DNA of 64,000 nucleotides from Taxillus chinensis. Lineage: Eukaryota > Streptophyta > Magnoliopsida > Santalales > Loranthaceae. Below the pieces are notes generated by a model. That model had not been told where the DNA came from. It worked only from the letters and a program-made list of their open reading frames with translations, and searched no databases. Location of the stretch: positions 7,107,843-7,171,842 of the forward strand of contig CM042090.1 of NCBI GenBank assembly GCA_023512835.1, in the 5' to 3' direction. Of this stretch, positions 35,501 to 47,833 are shown one piece after another (within the stretch, counting starts at the first letter, position 1; each line of letters opens with the position of its first letter). The position numbers were made by a program, and so were the translations under genes.

Positions 35501-38216
35501 ACCACAAGAACTATTTGAATTTTCCATAATCGGAAGCTTTGTTGTATGGGAAATCATTTCCTCACAACCCAAAGAATCAAAATCCACTTCCCTTTTAACC
35601 CCCCCTAATTCCACCAGAAAACCATTTCTCTCCACTGACTGTTCTTTTTTATTCTGTAACACCTTTTCATCACCCTTTACGGAAACAATACCATTCCCAA
35701 TCAGGTTTGACATGTTTTGAGTGTGAGTGTCCTTGGATAGGGGCCATGATCTATTGTCTCTTGGAGAATTTTTGTTTTCGGTCAAGCAAAGCAGATTATC
35801 AGGAAGTGGTGATAAAAGAACGTCACCGCACACTGGAAAAGATATAATCATCTGCTACAAAACATCAACATATACATATTTAAAACAAGGATGGCAAAGA
35901 TCTACTAAGGTACAGTATAATGATTCACCTGTAGAATGCTAGTAGGAGATTCCTCGGGAGCCTGAGGCATAAAAAAAAATTCTTCACTTTCTGCCAGGCT
36001 CTCATCCAATGATGAAGATGGGGAGATGTCAAGGCCAAGCCCACTGTAGATTTCAGCTTTTTTTTTAGTTGAAAGATTATCAGATCCCACTTTAATTCGA
36101 ACCTTCAAAGTTTTCTGGTCAGCATGACCATATTTAGATGGAAAATCTTGAGCAGGAAGAGTGGACGACTTGCACACATCACTTTTAATAAAATCATTTG
36201 CACATGGTATCATCACCACAGGCAGAACCATGGCACTACTAGAAGACAACTCAGGTTTTTTAAGTGGTGCACTTGGTGGAGCAGCAGAACTAGGCTGGCA
36301 TCCCTACAGTAACAACATTTTAAGTGTAATAGTAAACAAAAAATTTTAAAAATAAAAATCATAGCCATTATACATTGCTCCTTGAGATAAAATGTTTCAT
36401 CATGGCAAAAATATATCTACCTCCATCAGCAAATTGTTTGGGGAACTGGGTGGGTTGTAGTTTTGAGCTCTAGGTGGGCTCCGTGGATGACACCGTATAG
36501 GGGACCGCTGGTAGGTAGGTAAAAATGAACCATAGCCACCAAATTTTGCCCCTATTGATAAAGTATGATTCCAATGAATATTTTAGCATTATCAAGTACT
36601 GACTCCTTAGTATCCTTGTTTGAGCAATAGAACCAAACCAAACCAATGATCCCAATAATATGGGATCAGCTATATAAACCAAGAGAAGTAGAAAGTTTAT
36701 ATTTTTCTTATGATGTGATTTATATTAAAAGATGTGATGGGTTTTAATGCTGGATGTCACAAACCTACCGCAAATCTCCTCTTCTATCTGGACTTGGGAC
36801 CGGCAATGCAAGCACATGCGGTGTTCTTCTTTGGGCAATAGAAAATCCATAAATTATTATTATATATTTGACTTACCTAAATTCTCTGCTGAAACGCCAC
36901 CTTCAAAATCTTTCTGAAAATGTCCCAAAACGTCATGTATTTTCTCATCCTAAAAATAAATAAATTAAAATTAAAACTTTATACTAAATACAAAAATAGC
37001 ATAACTAAGAAACTGTGTGAGAAATTAAATCCTACGCATCAAAAGAGGAAAGAGAGTGTTGAAGTTATAATTATTATTGCAAAATTAATAAGAAAGTGCT
37101 GGAAAAGGCAGTCATGTGCTAATATCAAAAATACAACACAATTTTTCAAAAAAGATTGCTCTTTTTGGTCCTAAACAAAGCACAATACAATGAGCTACTA
37201 TACATTTTTTTATTTTCTAATACAGAGGTTCTTGATACACATTGAAAAATAATAGAGTTGGAGCTCAATATCTTGTTAGACATTAATAGTAATTGTACGA
37301 GCGCAAACTGGCACTAAAGCAGAAAATTTGCATACACTCACTCCAAGAATGTACTGATGCAATGTAAAATGAACATCCTGGTAACAGTAAATTTCAACCA
37401 TAACCAATGACCGATAAATCACTGGCCAAGAGGGGCAGCACACTTGAAACAGTTTTATATATATACACACACACGCCAATTTTATCATTTGTCCAACATT
37501 TTCCATCAGTTTAAATTGAAGAAACACTCAAACAGCTTTTCGATGCAGGGAAAATAAGGCTGCCAGAATTCATCATGCTTGAAACTGATCAAATAGCAGG
37601 AAAAAAAAGCATTTTCCATCTGTTTAAATTGAAGAAGCACTAAAACAGCTTTTTAATGCAGGGAGAATAAGCCTGTCAGAATTCATTGTGCTTGAAACTG
37701 ACAAAAAGAGCAGGAAAAAAAAACTACATTTACTTTTTCCCGGCTAATAAGAGGCATGTAGTGAACACAATCCATCAATATATTTCCAAATCATATTATA
37801 TTGTGAATCGACCACCACAAGATCCAAAACTAATACATTGATCCCCCACCTCCGTCATCCACTATCTGCATACCAGCCAATGTATATCGTTCAAGTTCCA
37901 CGAAAATGATCAGGCTCCATCCGAGATATAAATTCAACATTAAAATATTATGAAAGGTGACAATACATTAGAGCAAAGGTCGTATTACATTTAAAATATG
38001 AAAACTAAACTAAGAGAACAAATTCTTTTGAAACCGAACAAACAAATAGACCCTTACGATGTATGAGAGCGCAATATCAGGGTCGATGCTTGGATCATCG
38101 TCATGAAAAGAGCAAGCCTCGCCTTCTTCTAGCTCACTCTCCTCCATCATCTCTCTCCGAACATCAAACCCTAATCCTATTCCCTTCCGTCCATCCCTAC
38201 TGCCCACAGAAATCAT
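29592..38216 (-). CDS. CW-type zinc finger protein (plant CWZF family), with an in-frame stop at codon 1455
   Basis: Likely nuclear chromatin-associated protein; CW domains read methylated histone H3K4. Eleven exons, all GT/AG and in phase: 38058-38216, 36877-36949, 36421-36551, 35929-36303, 34326-35851, 33669-34105, 31667-33585, 31438-31574, 30773-30933, 30161-30321, 29592-29795 (1761 codons including stop). The start MISVGSRDGRKGIGLGF was chosen over an ATG nine codons upstream because the family begins there. The acidic ELEEGEA motif and IDPDIALSYI are family hallmarks. The CW domain covers residues about 719-761: C725, C728, W731, W747, C749, C761. Six 12-residue repeats precede it (640-711). 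The conserved C-terminus (YFQASLKFLHAASLLES, FQDVEGLLHLVRLAMEAISR) is intact downstream. A TAG at 31922-31924 would truncate the product to 1454 residues. Confidence 0.9.
34457..34672 (-). repeat. In-frame 36-bp tandem repeat (six units) in the CW gene
   Basis: Six consecutive degenerate 12-residue units, for example NRNGPKSDSVPL, SRNVLNSDVACS and SRNGLNFDVAHP, occupy residues 640-711 of the predicted protein and end seven residues before the CW domain. Unit length is constant, so the reading frame is unaffected by unit gain or loss. Confidence 0.85.
36585..36835 (+). mobile_element. SINE-like short retroposon fragment in intron 2 of the CW gene
   Basis: It contains ATCCCAATAATATGGGATCAG followed by TTTTAATGCTGGATGTCAC and CTTGGGACCGGCAATG, phrases I associate with a common plant SINE-like repeat. 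Family name not asserted. A partial relative lies at about 56140-56235. Confidence 0.4.
37497..37723. repeat. 113-bp tandem duplication in intron 1 of the CW gene
   Basis: Units 37497-37609 and 37610-37723 share CATTTTCCATC, GAAGAAGCACT/GAAGAAACACT and CAGAATTCAT and end in an A-run. They differ at scattered bases, so the duplication is not very recent. Confidence 0.85.
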
Positions 38217-38570
38217 CGATCGATCACCCAAGCAAACCCTCAAGAAAACTACAATTCCAGGCTATAAGCTGACACCCAGAGCATAAAATCACCGAGACCC
38301 ATTTGAGAAAATCAAAAACCCACCAAAACCCATTAAGCGAATGCCCAGATTCGATCAAAATCGATGTCACCGATAAACATTAATACTTTCCGAAATTGAA
38401 CGAAACGAAACAAAAAACATAACAAAAACAAAGCTAGAGGTGAAACTGAGCCAATTGGAGACCCGTTTCTGAACAAGAATTTATGGCTACTTTGAGTCTC
38501 CCTTGGACTCGAATCGAGAATCGACCTCGTTCGATCTCAGTAGAAGAGATTGATTAGCATGTACTCTTTG
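38217..38570 (-). promoter_or_regulatory. 5' leader and proximal promoter of the CW zinc-finger gene
   Basis: GC-moderate single-copy-looking sequence between the start codon at 38216 and AT-rich DNA beyond 38570. No TATA box I would defend; transcription start unknown. Confidence 0.3.
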
Positions 38571-39178
38571 TTTTGTTGGCTTATCAGCCGCGTTTTTGTT
38601 TTTGTTTTTTTCTTTTTCCCACTCGCACTATCCTAATTTCCTTTTCTTTCGAACATATTTTAAAATAATATATTTTAAAAAAAAACGTGAAACACAACGA
38701 CCAGACAACTACGACAACTAGCTTAGCTTGCAGCTCGCCGGAAGTTTTTTCCCATTTATTTGCACTTTCGACCATGTTTTAGTTATTTATTGCAAATCGG
38801 TGCACGTACAAAAATACTCATCTAGTAAAGTTTTACAAATATTAATTTACATGTGTATTTTTATTTTTCACATTTTAAAATTTTATTTTAAAATGATATG
38901 AATGTAAAACAGTTATTTTATTATTATTATTATTATTATTATTCTAGCATATATGATGCAAGTTAAATTGAATTCTTTGAAAAGAAAAAGAAATTAATCT
39001 TTTATGAATTCTAACAGCTCACTAGAAGATTTAATTTTTTATGAAAATTAGGAACTCGGTAAAATTTGAAATGGTTATTTAACTCTAGGGCTTAAATTCG
39101 AATGAACCGAATAGTAAAAGATTCAAACGTGTTCATCATTATTTATTAATGAATTGAATCGAACATGAATTTTAAATT
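38571..39178. other. AT-rich intergenic spacer with ATT microsatellite
   Basis: No gene. An ATT array lies at about 38919-38945. Confidence 0.6.
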
Positions 39179-39478
39179 ATGATATTTATGAACGTGTTCC
39201 TTTATCATATTGTTTGCACTATTTTCATTTATACTGGTATTATACATTCTTTTATTACACATGTGACAGTAGAAGGTTTAGAATTAAATCATAAGGTGAT
39301 TGATCGGCCATTAATGGTTGAGTCACCAGTGGGCATATTGATAGTGTTAGATCGGGTATGTCGTGCTTGTAACTTAGGATTATCAATTATCACATCTCAG
39401 ATTTCAAACCTAAGGAAACTAGTTAATGAATTTCTATACCTGGAACCAAAGGGGAAAGGGATTTGTGGTAATACGTAA
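39179..39478 (+). pseudogene. Ty3/gypsy aspartic protease fragment
   Basis: The translation contains HSFITHVTVEGLEL, LMVESPVGILIVLDRVCRAC, closely matching the segment after the DSGATHSFI active site in gypsy proteases (family: SPLGGSIVLDRVCR). The active-site aspartate itself is not present in this frame. The fragment ends where an oppositely oriented LTR begins. Confidence 0.72.
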
Positions 39479-39479
39479 A

Positions 39480-40870
39480 ATGGGACCTTAGTATAAGTGT
39501 CGTCCTTGCCTTCTCATCATACAAGTCATACATATACACATATGCCAAATAAAAATCTCATATCATTCCAAATTAACAAATATATCATTCATCTCCCTCA
39601 AGATTACAACATATTAATCGCATTATAGTCAAAACAATAACAATAATAATAATAAAAAGAAGTACAAATGGAGTTTTCACCTTAGGTGATCCTTCTAGCT
39701 TTTATAAACACTTGAAGAAAAAATAAATACAACAAGAGTAGTGAGCAACCACAACACAGTAAGAATCACATCTCTTCAACCCATTTCACTCATATACTCT
39801 ATATGTAAGGAATAAACATGTGCTCGTGACTCCCTTTACCCAGTCGATGAGGTAAGGGGTCAGCTAAATAATAAATCACACAGACAACTTCACAAAGAAA
39901 CACATCAAATAACCACAAGTCAAACAACATGTTTATTTATAATTTTAAAACTCTTTTACATCATTTTCCACATTGAGTTACATCAGTTCATAAGAACAAC
40001 TCAAAAATGAATGAAAATAACCAATAAAATAATAAACTCAAAGTCTCCACATTGGTATTTGTACCTAATGCTTGTAGGTTCCTAAAAAGAAAATAATCAC
40101 AATAGGAGGGGTGAGCAATCACAACTCAGTAGGAATCATGTCTCCTTAACCCATCACATGCTTCTAACATTTACATGATGACGTGCACAATAATAGTGTC
40201 ATGGCAATATAAACAGTTCGTAAGAAGCATTTCAACCTCACATGGTATATAAACAAAACATGAACAAACCACATAAAACCATCAATCTTAGCCACACAGG
40301 CTATTAAAACCTCAACCACACAGACTATTACAACTTCAGCTACACAAACTACCATCACCTCAGCCACACAGGCCCTACATCATAACATAACATCATAAAT
40401 TACCATACCATATACAATTTAGGATAATATGCCTCAACCAACTGTAACATACATTATATATATATATATACATATATCACACAAGCCTCATTTTAAGGTA
40501 ATTAGCCTATGTTAAGCCTCATATCACTCATTCTTAACCATGAATCCTCCCATGATTTCAAGGTTTCCCATGAAGCACTACCGTGAGACTAACACGAAAG
40601 AACACGAACATGAAACGGGCAACAACCCCTAGCCATGGTAGATATCTCAATGGCCTCCATAACCAACTACCACGAAACGGGCCTTTAATCCCCTCTAACT
40701 ATAGACATGCAAAGTAACCATGTGCATAGAATGCCATTAAAGACCAACGTTCATATAAGAGGTCATATCTATATGAATTTACATATATATATATATATAT
40801 ATATTATCAACCTCTAAACTTAACCCTAGAACAGGATCAAGAGCAGTACAAAATTCCTAGCTCGAACTTT
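39480..40870 (-). mobile_element. Gypsy LTR remnants, minus orientation, two copies of the 3' block
   Basis: On the minus strand it shows CACGAGCACATGTTTATTCC, GTTGTGGTTGCTCACTACTC and AAGCTAGAAGGATCACC, matching the 3' portion of the LTRs at 45880-46230 and 49480-49800. A second copy of the block lies at about 40040-40190. Tandem ~28-bp units CCTCAGCCACACAGGCTATTA occupy about 40285-40375. Confidence 0.65.
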
Positions 40871-41844
40871 GCTTGGATTCTAGGGTTTCGAATCAAAGAA
40901 CATGCCTACCTCTTTGCTAGGTGCATCTCGCTTCCAAGAATGCAACAGCAATAATCTCTCTGAAATTCCCAAACACACACTGAGAGGGGGGGTGAATCAA
41001 TGTGTCAATGTAATTTTAACCCTTTTTCTTTTTCCCGTGATAATCTCTTCAAACTATATCAAATTCTGTGTTTGTATATCAAATAAAGAAAACAACAAAG
41101 ATAAAAACACTCAGCAATTACGTGGTTCACCCTACAATGTATAGAGCTACATCCACGGCGTGACCAGCAAACAGCTGATTAGAGAATCTCCACTAGCAAT
41201 TCTGAATAGCACACTGCTATCCAAGGTTCATCACCTTACAAGTTTTAGGGTTCACTACCCTTTGGGTTCACTATCCAATTTCAACAACAACGATAATCAC
41301 CAATAACCTCACTGGTTATGGTTTTACAACGATAATAATAAGAATGGATACAAAGATAACAGTACCAACCCAGACAGATGAGTTTCTACATTATTCTCTA
41401 ATCAGAGTACATCAACGAACTAGTTCATGATCTTCTCTTTGATGTCATAATCAACAAGCTCGTCAAGATAGATTCTGTAAACACCAAGAGCTACTCCTTT
41501 ATCTCCTCTGATCTTCTCTTCCTCTCCAGTTCTCTCTTTTTCCTCACACTTAACACAGCCGCCACAACCCTGGTTTCTTAATCCAAAAACCCTACATCTT
41601 CCTTCATCAAACTCTGGCCCTTGGATTAGCCAACCATAGGATTAGCCAGCTCAAATAAGATGTTAACCTAATTTCAACAGCCAAGCCTCAACCATTGATC
41701 TCTTTCTCTACTTTATCTCAGCCATTGAATCAATTTCATTTAAGTTGAATGGTCTTAGCCATTGAATCAAGCTCACCTAAGTCAACAAATCTCAACCATT
41801 CATCTGGTGAACTCAGATCTGCATGTGCTGATGTTGGTATTTTG
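40871..41844. repeat. Repetitive non-coding segment of unknown class
   Basis: Includes GAGAGGGGGGGTGAATCAATG and CACGGCGTGACCAGCAAACAG, wording I recognise as recurrent in plant genomes but cannot assign. No coding. It interrupts the minus-oriented gypsy LTR material. Confidence 0.35.
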
Positions 41845-42510
41845 ACCATAACTCCCTTTATAGTGCTCAAATTCACTTGAGGTCAAAAGTAAAGTTATAG
41901 ATATTGAAGTCTTCTATCTACTGGTAAAATATGGTGAATTTTGGAGCTAAAAAAGTCTGCACATCCCCATGATTATATTTGCACTTCTCATGTGAGTAGA
42001 TTGTCCATAACTTCTTTTACAGTGCTCGGATTCACTTGTGGTCAAAAGCAAAGTTGTAGATATTGAAGCTCTCTTTTTACTGGTAAAATTTGGTGCCATT
42101 TTGGAGCTCAAAATAGTTGCACGGCTGGGTGTACTGTCAATCATTCAGATGTATATGGCTCATAACTTTATGTACAGAGCTCAAAAACAACTCAAAGTCA
42201 AAAGCAAACTTGTAGACCTTGAAGTTGTCTATCTATGGGTAAAATTTGGTGCAAATTGGAGCTCAAAAAGTCTACATGGTCCTATGATTATATGTGCACA
42301 TTGGAGAAACTATCAACCATTCACATGTATATGGACCATAACTTTTTCTACAGAGCTCAAAACGACTCGAGATCTAAAGCAGACTTGTAGATCTTGAAAT
42401 CTTCTATCCATGGGTAAAATTTGGTACCATTTGGAGCTCAAAATCTCTGGATTGCTTCACAATTATGTGCACGGCTGGATAAACTGTCAGCCGTGCAGAT
42501 AAAATCTACT
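41845..42510 (+). repeat. Four-copy tandem repeat, ~155-176-bp unit
   Basis: Units start at about 41845, 42004, 42158 and 42334. Each has CCATAACT, CAGAGCTCAAA or CAGTGCTCG, TTGTAGATATTGAAG / TTGTAGATCTTGAAA, GGTAAAATTTGGTGCCA and TTGGAGCTCAAAA. Open frames across it arise from the repeat and look non-genic. Confidence 0.85.
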
Positions 42511-44405
42511 TCTCTGGACCTCCTCTTTCATATGGTGTAATTTGGTCTTGAATGGATGTCTACCTCTATCTTCATTTAAGGTTGACAACAAGGATTGTGG
42601 CTGACACCACTGTGGTTGACAACAATGACAACACAATCAGCTATGCCAACTCTCAACAACTCACATTGGGAATAACACACACACACTCTCTCTCTCTCTC
42701 TGACGGCTTCGAAAAAGAATACCCAACACCCTCAAATTGAAAAAATAGAATGACATATATCAAAAACACGTTGCCGCAGGGTTGACGTCGACCAAAAACA
42801 CTCCTGGATCAACTACATCGACCACCATTTCTCGCATCGACCAACCACCGACATCGACTAACTCCCTTTCAAACGTAGTCGATCTAAAGCTAGGTCAATC
42901 ATGTTGACCTCATACCAACTACACATCAACCAACTACTTTGTATCGACCAACACATGGAAAACTCTCGGGAATCTCCACTGGTTGACCTCGACCACCTCC
43001 AGGCTATATCGACCATACATTGACCAAACATTGAAAATCAATCTCGTATCGATTAATTCATGAAGAAAACTCTCAAGAGACTGCCTCTGATCGACATCGA
43101 CCAATCATTATGGTAAGTCAACCACACCACTTCACATCAATCACACTCTTTGGAATTTCCTTTGGTCGATCTCAACCAACACAATGCCAAGTCGACCACA
43201 TCGACTACGGTATTCCACATCAACCAAGACTTCAAAAGACAATTCAACTTAGCTTTTCCAAAATAATTTGGCTTTAGAGGTGTTGCCCCAAAATCCCTGT
43301 AAGGGGCACTGCCCCTTCGACCCTTACTCGATGACCGGGCAACGAGACCTTTACCGAGGAGTTGTGCCCTTAGACTCTCGTTAATCGAACGGTCAAGAGT
43401 CCTTGCTCATGCCCAAACACAAAAATGACTAACTCCTCAAATCCTTAAACATGGGTCATTAAATAAACCAATAACATAACAATATAAACCATACAAACTC
43501 CTCTTAGCCTCATAAGCTCAACCTCGACCTCTCAGGCCATCTCAAGCAAGGCCCTTCAAATATTAGTGTCTCAGGCTTTAACTTAAGTCTCACCTCCCAA
43601 ACATAACATTGTTAGCCTCTAAGGCTTTGTCTCACAGGTACAAGTCATAATTACCTTAATAAGCATATACAAGAGTTTAAGCCCTCATGATATCTCATCC
43701 CTATTCTAGACATATTAAGTAAACACAAGAATTTAAACACAATCATGGGATCTCATGTGCTTTTCAAAAATATTTAAATTAGCCTAAAGCAAACATGCAT
43801 CAAAAAAGTAAGGTAGACTTCTAAAACTCCCATTTAGACTCTTCATAGAACCTTAGGGCTAAACTGTGAAGAAACGACAAAAAACAGGAAAAATAAGTTG
43901 TTGGTCAACTAAAAACACCCTATTTCAATCGATCACCTCCAACTCGACCACCTTGGTCAATTAAAACCCAAACCTCGCTGGAAATGCACCTGGTCAATCA
44001 AACCCTGATTGATTGAATCAACTAAATAGTGGGCCGCCAAGGTCGATTGAAATGCCAATAGTCTTTGTAATTCCCTGTTCGATCAAACATTGGTCGATTT
44101 GGAGCACGTATACCCTTAGTTGACTATTCTAATCGATTAAAACTCCAAAGCTCTCACTAGTTAATTAAACTGGTCAATCAAACTAACATATTTAGTCGAC
44201 CACCCTTACTGGTTTATCACACCCAAGTAACCCTGTTGACTGTAACTCCCCATTTTTAGCCATTTTTATTTAAAACACATAAAAATCTAGTTTATCTTAT
44301 CCCCAAATCAGTAAAACTCAACCTTAAACTCCCTCTAACATGTTTTAGCCATAAAATCTAAACTTTATATGCATTTTACCACTCAAAATCCTTAGGCTAC
44401 ATTCA
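42511..44405 (-). mobile_element. Gypsy LTR remnant, minus orientation, with GACC/TCGA short-repeat sector
   Basis: 42780-43250 and 43900-44240 are packed with TCGACCA / TTGACCTCGACC motifs. 43490-43680 has, on the minus strand, AGGCTAACAATG and GAGGTGAG phrases like the tandem units of the LTR at 49.2 kb. This suggests an inverted diverged copy of the same LTR family. Its 5' end is not visible. Confidence 0.5.
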
Positions 44406-46230
44406 TGTAATAACCTGGGTTTGAGGTTCTACGAGTTAACCTCATGACAGAATAATTATTCAAGAAAATTAATATCAGTACAGTGATATATTCGTCAAAT
44501 GGAGCGTTTTGATAGTAAGTGGGCCTGATTTGGAGTCAAAGCCCCAAGAAGTTATTTTAATGATTTTTGAGGAGAAAGTATAAAAGGAGAAGGGAAGAAC
44601 CCTAATCCCCAAATGTAAATTTGTTCTTGTGTCTAGAGGGAGAAAAAGAGGAGAAGAAGAGAGAGAGAGAAAGTGAAGAGAAGTGGAATTGGATCGTTCC
44701 ATACTCAAATCAACCGTAATTGAGGTAGAGATTCATGTTCTAGACCTTATTTTACTTGTTTCTTAGCATGTGGTAATAATTAAACTTATGAAATATGGTG
44801 AATTGATGCATATGGGTGGAATAACCCATATGTATGTGGGATATTGATTTTGACAATATTAATATGTTTTAAGCTATGATAGAGTACCTAAAACGTATTA
44901 AGAGATGTTTAGAGACTAATTATGATGATTTTAGGACATGAGATACCAAAAATATTGAGTTGCAATGGCCAAATTTTGGGTTTGTCGGAGACCGATCGCA
45001 GCTGATTCTTGGCCGGTCGCGGCTGACGAGGTGCTTTTGGGGTAGTTGACCTGATTGGTCGCAGCCAACAGAGAGCTGAAAGTATCTTGGTAAATTAGTC
45101 ACGGCCGGTGAAGGTCGGTCATGACTTACAAAGAACAGAAAAAGCAGGTTAGGTCTGATGAGATCGGTCGTGGCCTAATTAGTGTCCGCCGTGACCGGAG
45201 GGGTCTCGATCACGGTCGGTGAGAGTTTTGATGCGGCCGATATGTGTTGTGGCTAGTGTATTGTGATGTTGAGTGCCATTTAGCCTAGATTGAGTCTCAA
45301 GTGATCTTAGATGTGCTTGAGTGGCCTTGAATGTGTTTCTTTGGGGCTAAGAGTCTATATAATGGGTTAAGTTATAGAGGTATGTTTGTATTCTTTGGAA
45401 TATGCATGTAATGTCATGATTGTTTTCATTGTTGTATGTGCTTCCATGAAGTTTGTCTTGTGTGGTCGTTTGATGCATGGGATGTCATGAGATATTATGC
45501 CATAAATTATGTTATGTGATGTTTCAATTAAGACATGAGATATTTTGATGAGTATGTCATGAGTTATTGTGATGTCATGATATGTGATATTATGTTTGGA
45601 GCATGAGATATCTTTCCATGATTTGAGGCATGTGATGCCATTGTGACTTGTTTAAGTAGGAGATGTTATGTTGTATGAATATTGGCATGAGATGTTGTAT
45701 GTATTGTTTAATAAAATTCTTTATTTAATATTTGGAGTGTTGATAGTGCCCGAGAGGCATGTTAAGTTAATGGTGTCTGATAGACATAGTTTGTGTTAGG
45801 GCTTGGGGTGCAATGTGACAATGATGATATGAAATATGTGAAGATATAAAATATATGTGATGGTTTGGGATATATGTGATACTACACGAGCACATGCTTA
45901 CACTTTGTATATAAATACTGTATGAATTGGATGGGTCAAGGAGACATGATCTATACTAAACTGTGATTGCTCACCTCCCTTGTTTTGTTTGTCTCAGGTG
46001 CCTACTGGAGCTAGAAAGTTTACCCAATGTGAAGACTTTATCTTTGTTGTACTTGCTTTGTTGTATTTAGATTGTAATAACATTGTATCCTCACGGGGAA
46101 AGAACTATGTATGTATTGCTTTGGCTAAAATGAGATTTTTGTTTGTATTATATGTGCGATTGTGGTTGCATGTTTGGTATGATGATCATGTAGGGATGGT
46201 ACCCATACGAAGGTCCTTTTTCAGGTGTTT
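44406..46230 (+). mobile_element. Gypsy 5' LTR (~1.8 kb)
   Basis: It starts TGTAATAACCTGGG and is homologous to 47834-49808. Shared blocks include CAGTACAGTGATATATTCGT, GGAGCGTTTTGA, GAGAGAGAGAAAGTGAAGAG (transcript leader), CACGAGCACATG and GCTCACCTCCC ... CAGGTGCCTACTGGAGCTAG. The middle (about 44985-45250) carries a GGTCGCGGC/GGTCGTGGC short-repeat sector, then repeats rich in TGATGTCATGAGAT. The 3' end is cut by the internal deletion. Confidence 0.8.
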
Positions 46231-47833
46231 TCACTAATCTCTTGTCTCTTCAAGTGCGAGCATGAGGATTTACTAACCGATTTCTGTACTCAAAGGAACT
46301 TAACTCCGAAGCAAGCAAGGTGGCAAGGACTCCTAGTTGAATTTGACTTTGTGCTCAAGTACAAACCAGGCACAAATAATGTGATGGCTGATACACTCAG
46401 TCGGAAGGCGGAACTTGCAACTATTAGCCAACCACAATTCCCCCTGGTGGACAAATTAAAGGAAGGAATGGAGCACAATCCATTAGCCAAGTCCTTAGTA
46501 GAATGCGTCAAAGTTGGAAAGATGCGACGATTTTGGCTAAGGGATAACTTGCTCCATACTCGAGGGGAATGGGTGTACGTTCCTAAATGGGAAAATTTGA
46601 GGAGAGACATTCTCAAAGAATGTCACGACTCACGGTGAGCTGGCCATCCCAGAGTCGATCATACCTTGGCATTGGTGGAAAGGAGCTACTACTGGCCTAA
46701 ACTTTATGAGGACGTCCAAGTGTAAGTGCAGACTTGTCTTGTGTGTCAACAAAACAAGATAGAGAATCGACAACCATCGGGACTGTTAGAACCTTTGCCT
46801 ATCCCAGAGAGACCTTGGGAGAGCGTCTCCATGGACTCCATTGTTTGTCTCTCAAGATCTGAAGGATGCGGCACGATCATTGTGGTGGTCAATCGATTCT
46901 CAAAATATAGAGCTTTCATTCTAGCTCCGAAAGACTGCATGACAGACAACATAGCCCGACTATTCTTTAAGTACGTTGTGAAGTACTTGGACATTCCAAA
47001 GACAATCGTGAGCGATCGGGACTCACGATTTACCGAGTGATTTTGGACCGAGTTGTTTCGAATAATGGGTTCGGGCTTAAACTTTTTAATAAGTTTCCAC
47101 CCACAAATAGACGACCAAATAGAACATGTTAATGGCTTACTAGAGCTATATCTGAGGCACTAAGTGAGTGCCAATCAAAGAGATTAGGCTAAGTTGCTGG
47201 ACATAGCTCAATTCTCATATAACATGCAGAAGGGCGAGTCCACGAACGAGAGCCCATTCAAACTCGCAACTGGGGCAGCAACCATTGACGCCTACTTCCA
47301 TCACTTGGGAGTACACTGGAAAGAGCCCTGTGACATTCAAGTTTGCAAAGGGATGACATGAACAAATGGATCTAGCCAGGGCATACTTACACAAGGTGGC
47401 AAAGAAGATAAAGAAGTGGCCGAATTAACAAAGGAGGCCCTTGGAAATTCAGGAAGGGGAAATGGTGATACTCAAACTCCTTCTGTACCAAACCAAAGCA
47501 CTTAGACAGTTACATAAGGGTTTGGTGCGCCATTATGAGGGGTCTTTCAATGTTCTTAAGAGAGTTAGGAAGGTCTCATACAAACTAGACCTCCCAACTA
47601 GCTTACAAAGACATCTGGTGTTCCACATTAGTTTGTTAAAGTCTTACCATGAAGAGTTGGAAGATAGGCAAAGGGATGAGCATCAACACAATGGATCCTA
47701 CGCCAAAGAGATAGAGAAAATCCACTCTCGTAAATTCGTGCCAAGAAAGGGCGAAAATTCAAACGGGAAAAAAAAAAAAAACAAAAAGAATAAGCCGGTT
47801 GAAGAGGTAGGCTAGGAAAAGGAAGAGGATCTG
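46231..47833 (+). pseudogene. Ty3/gypsy RNase H tail and integrase, 5' half of the element deleted
   Basis: The domain order is correct. 46265-46640 is the RNase H end (LTPKQARWQGLLVEFDF, YKPGTNNVMADTLSRK). 46640-46790 is the integrase zinc domain (GHPRVDHTL ... YYWPKLY ... CLVCQQNK). 46790-47300 is the integrase core (PWESVSMDSIVCL, VVVNRFSKY, TIVSDRDSRFTE, MGSGLNF, HPQIDDQIEHVNG). 47441-47815 is the C-terminal GPF/Y-like part (VRHYEGSFNVLKRVRKVSYKL, HLVFHISLLKSYHE) with no chromodomain. Internal stops at about 47038 and 47160 and a frameshift near 47400 make it non-functional. A polypurine tract GGAAAAGGAAGAGGA precedes the 3' LTR. Primer binding site, gag, protease and RT are missing. Confidence 0.9.

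Noticed and set aside
34548..35942. Plus-strand frames up to 138 residues opposite the CW gene
   Set aside because: Antisense to the large exon 5, whose splice phases, family motifs and CW domain fix the minus strand as coding.
42038..42397. 119-residue plus-strand frame
   Set aside because: Runs through the four-copy tandem repeat; its internal similarity comes from the DNA repeat.
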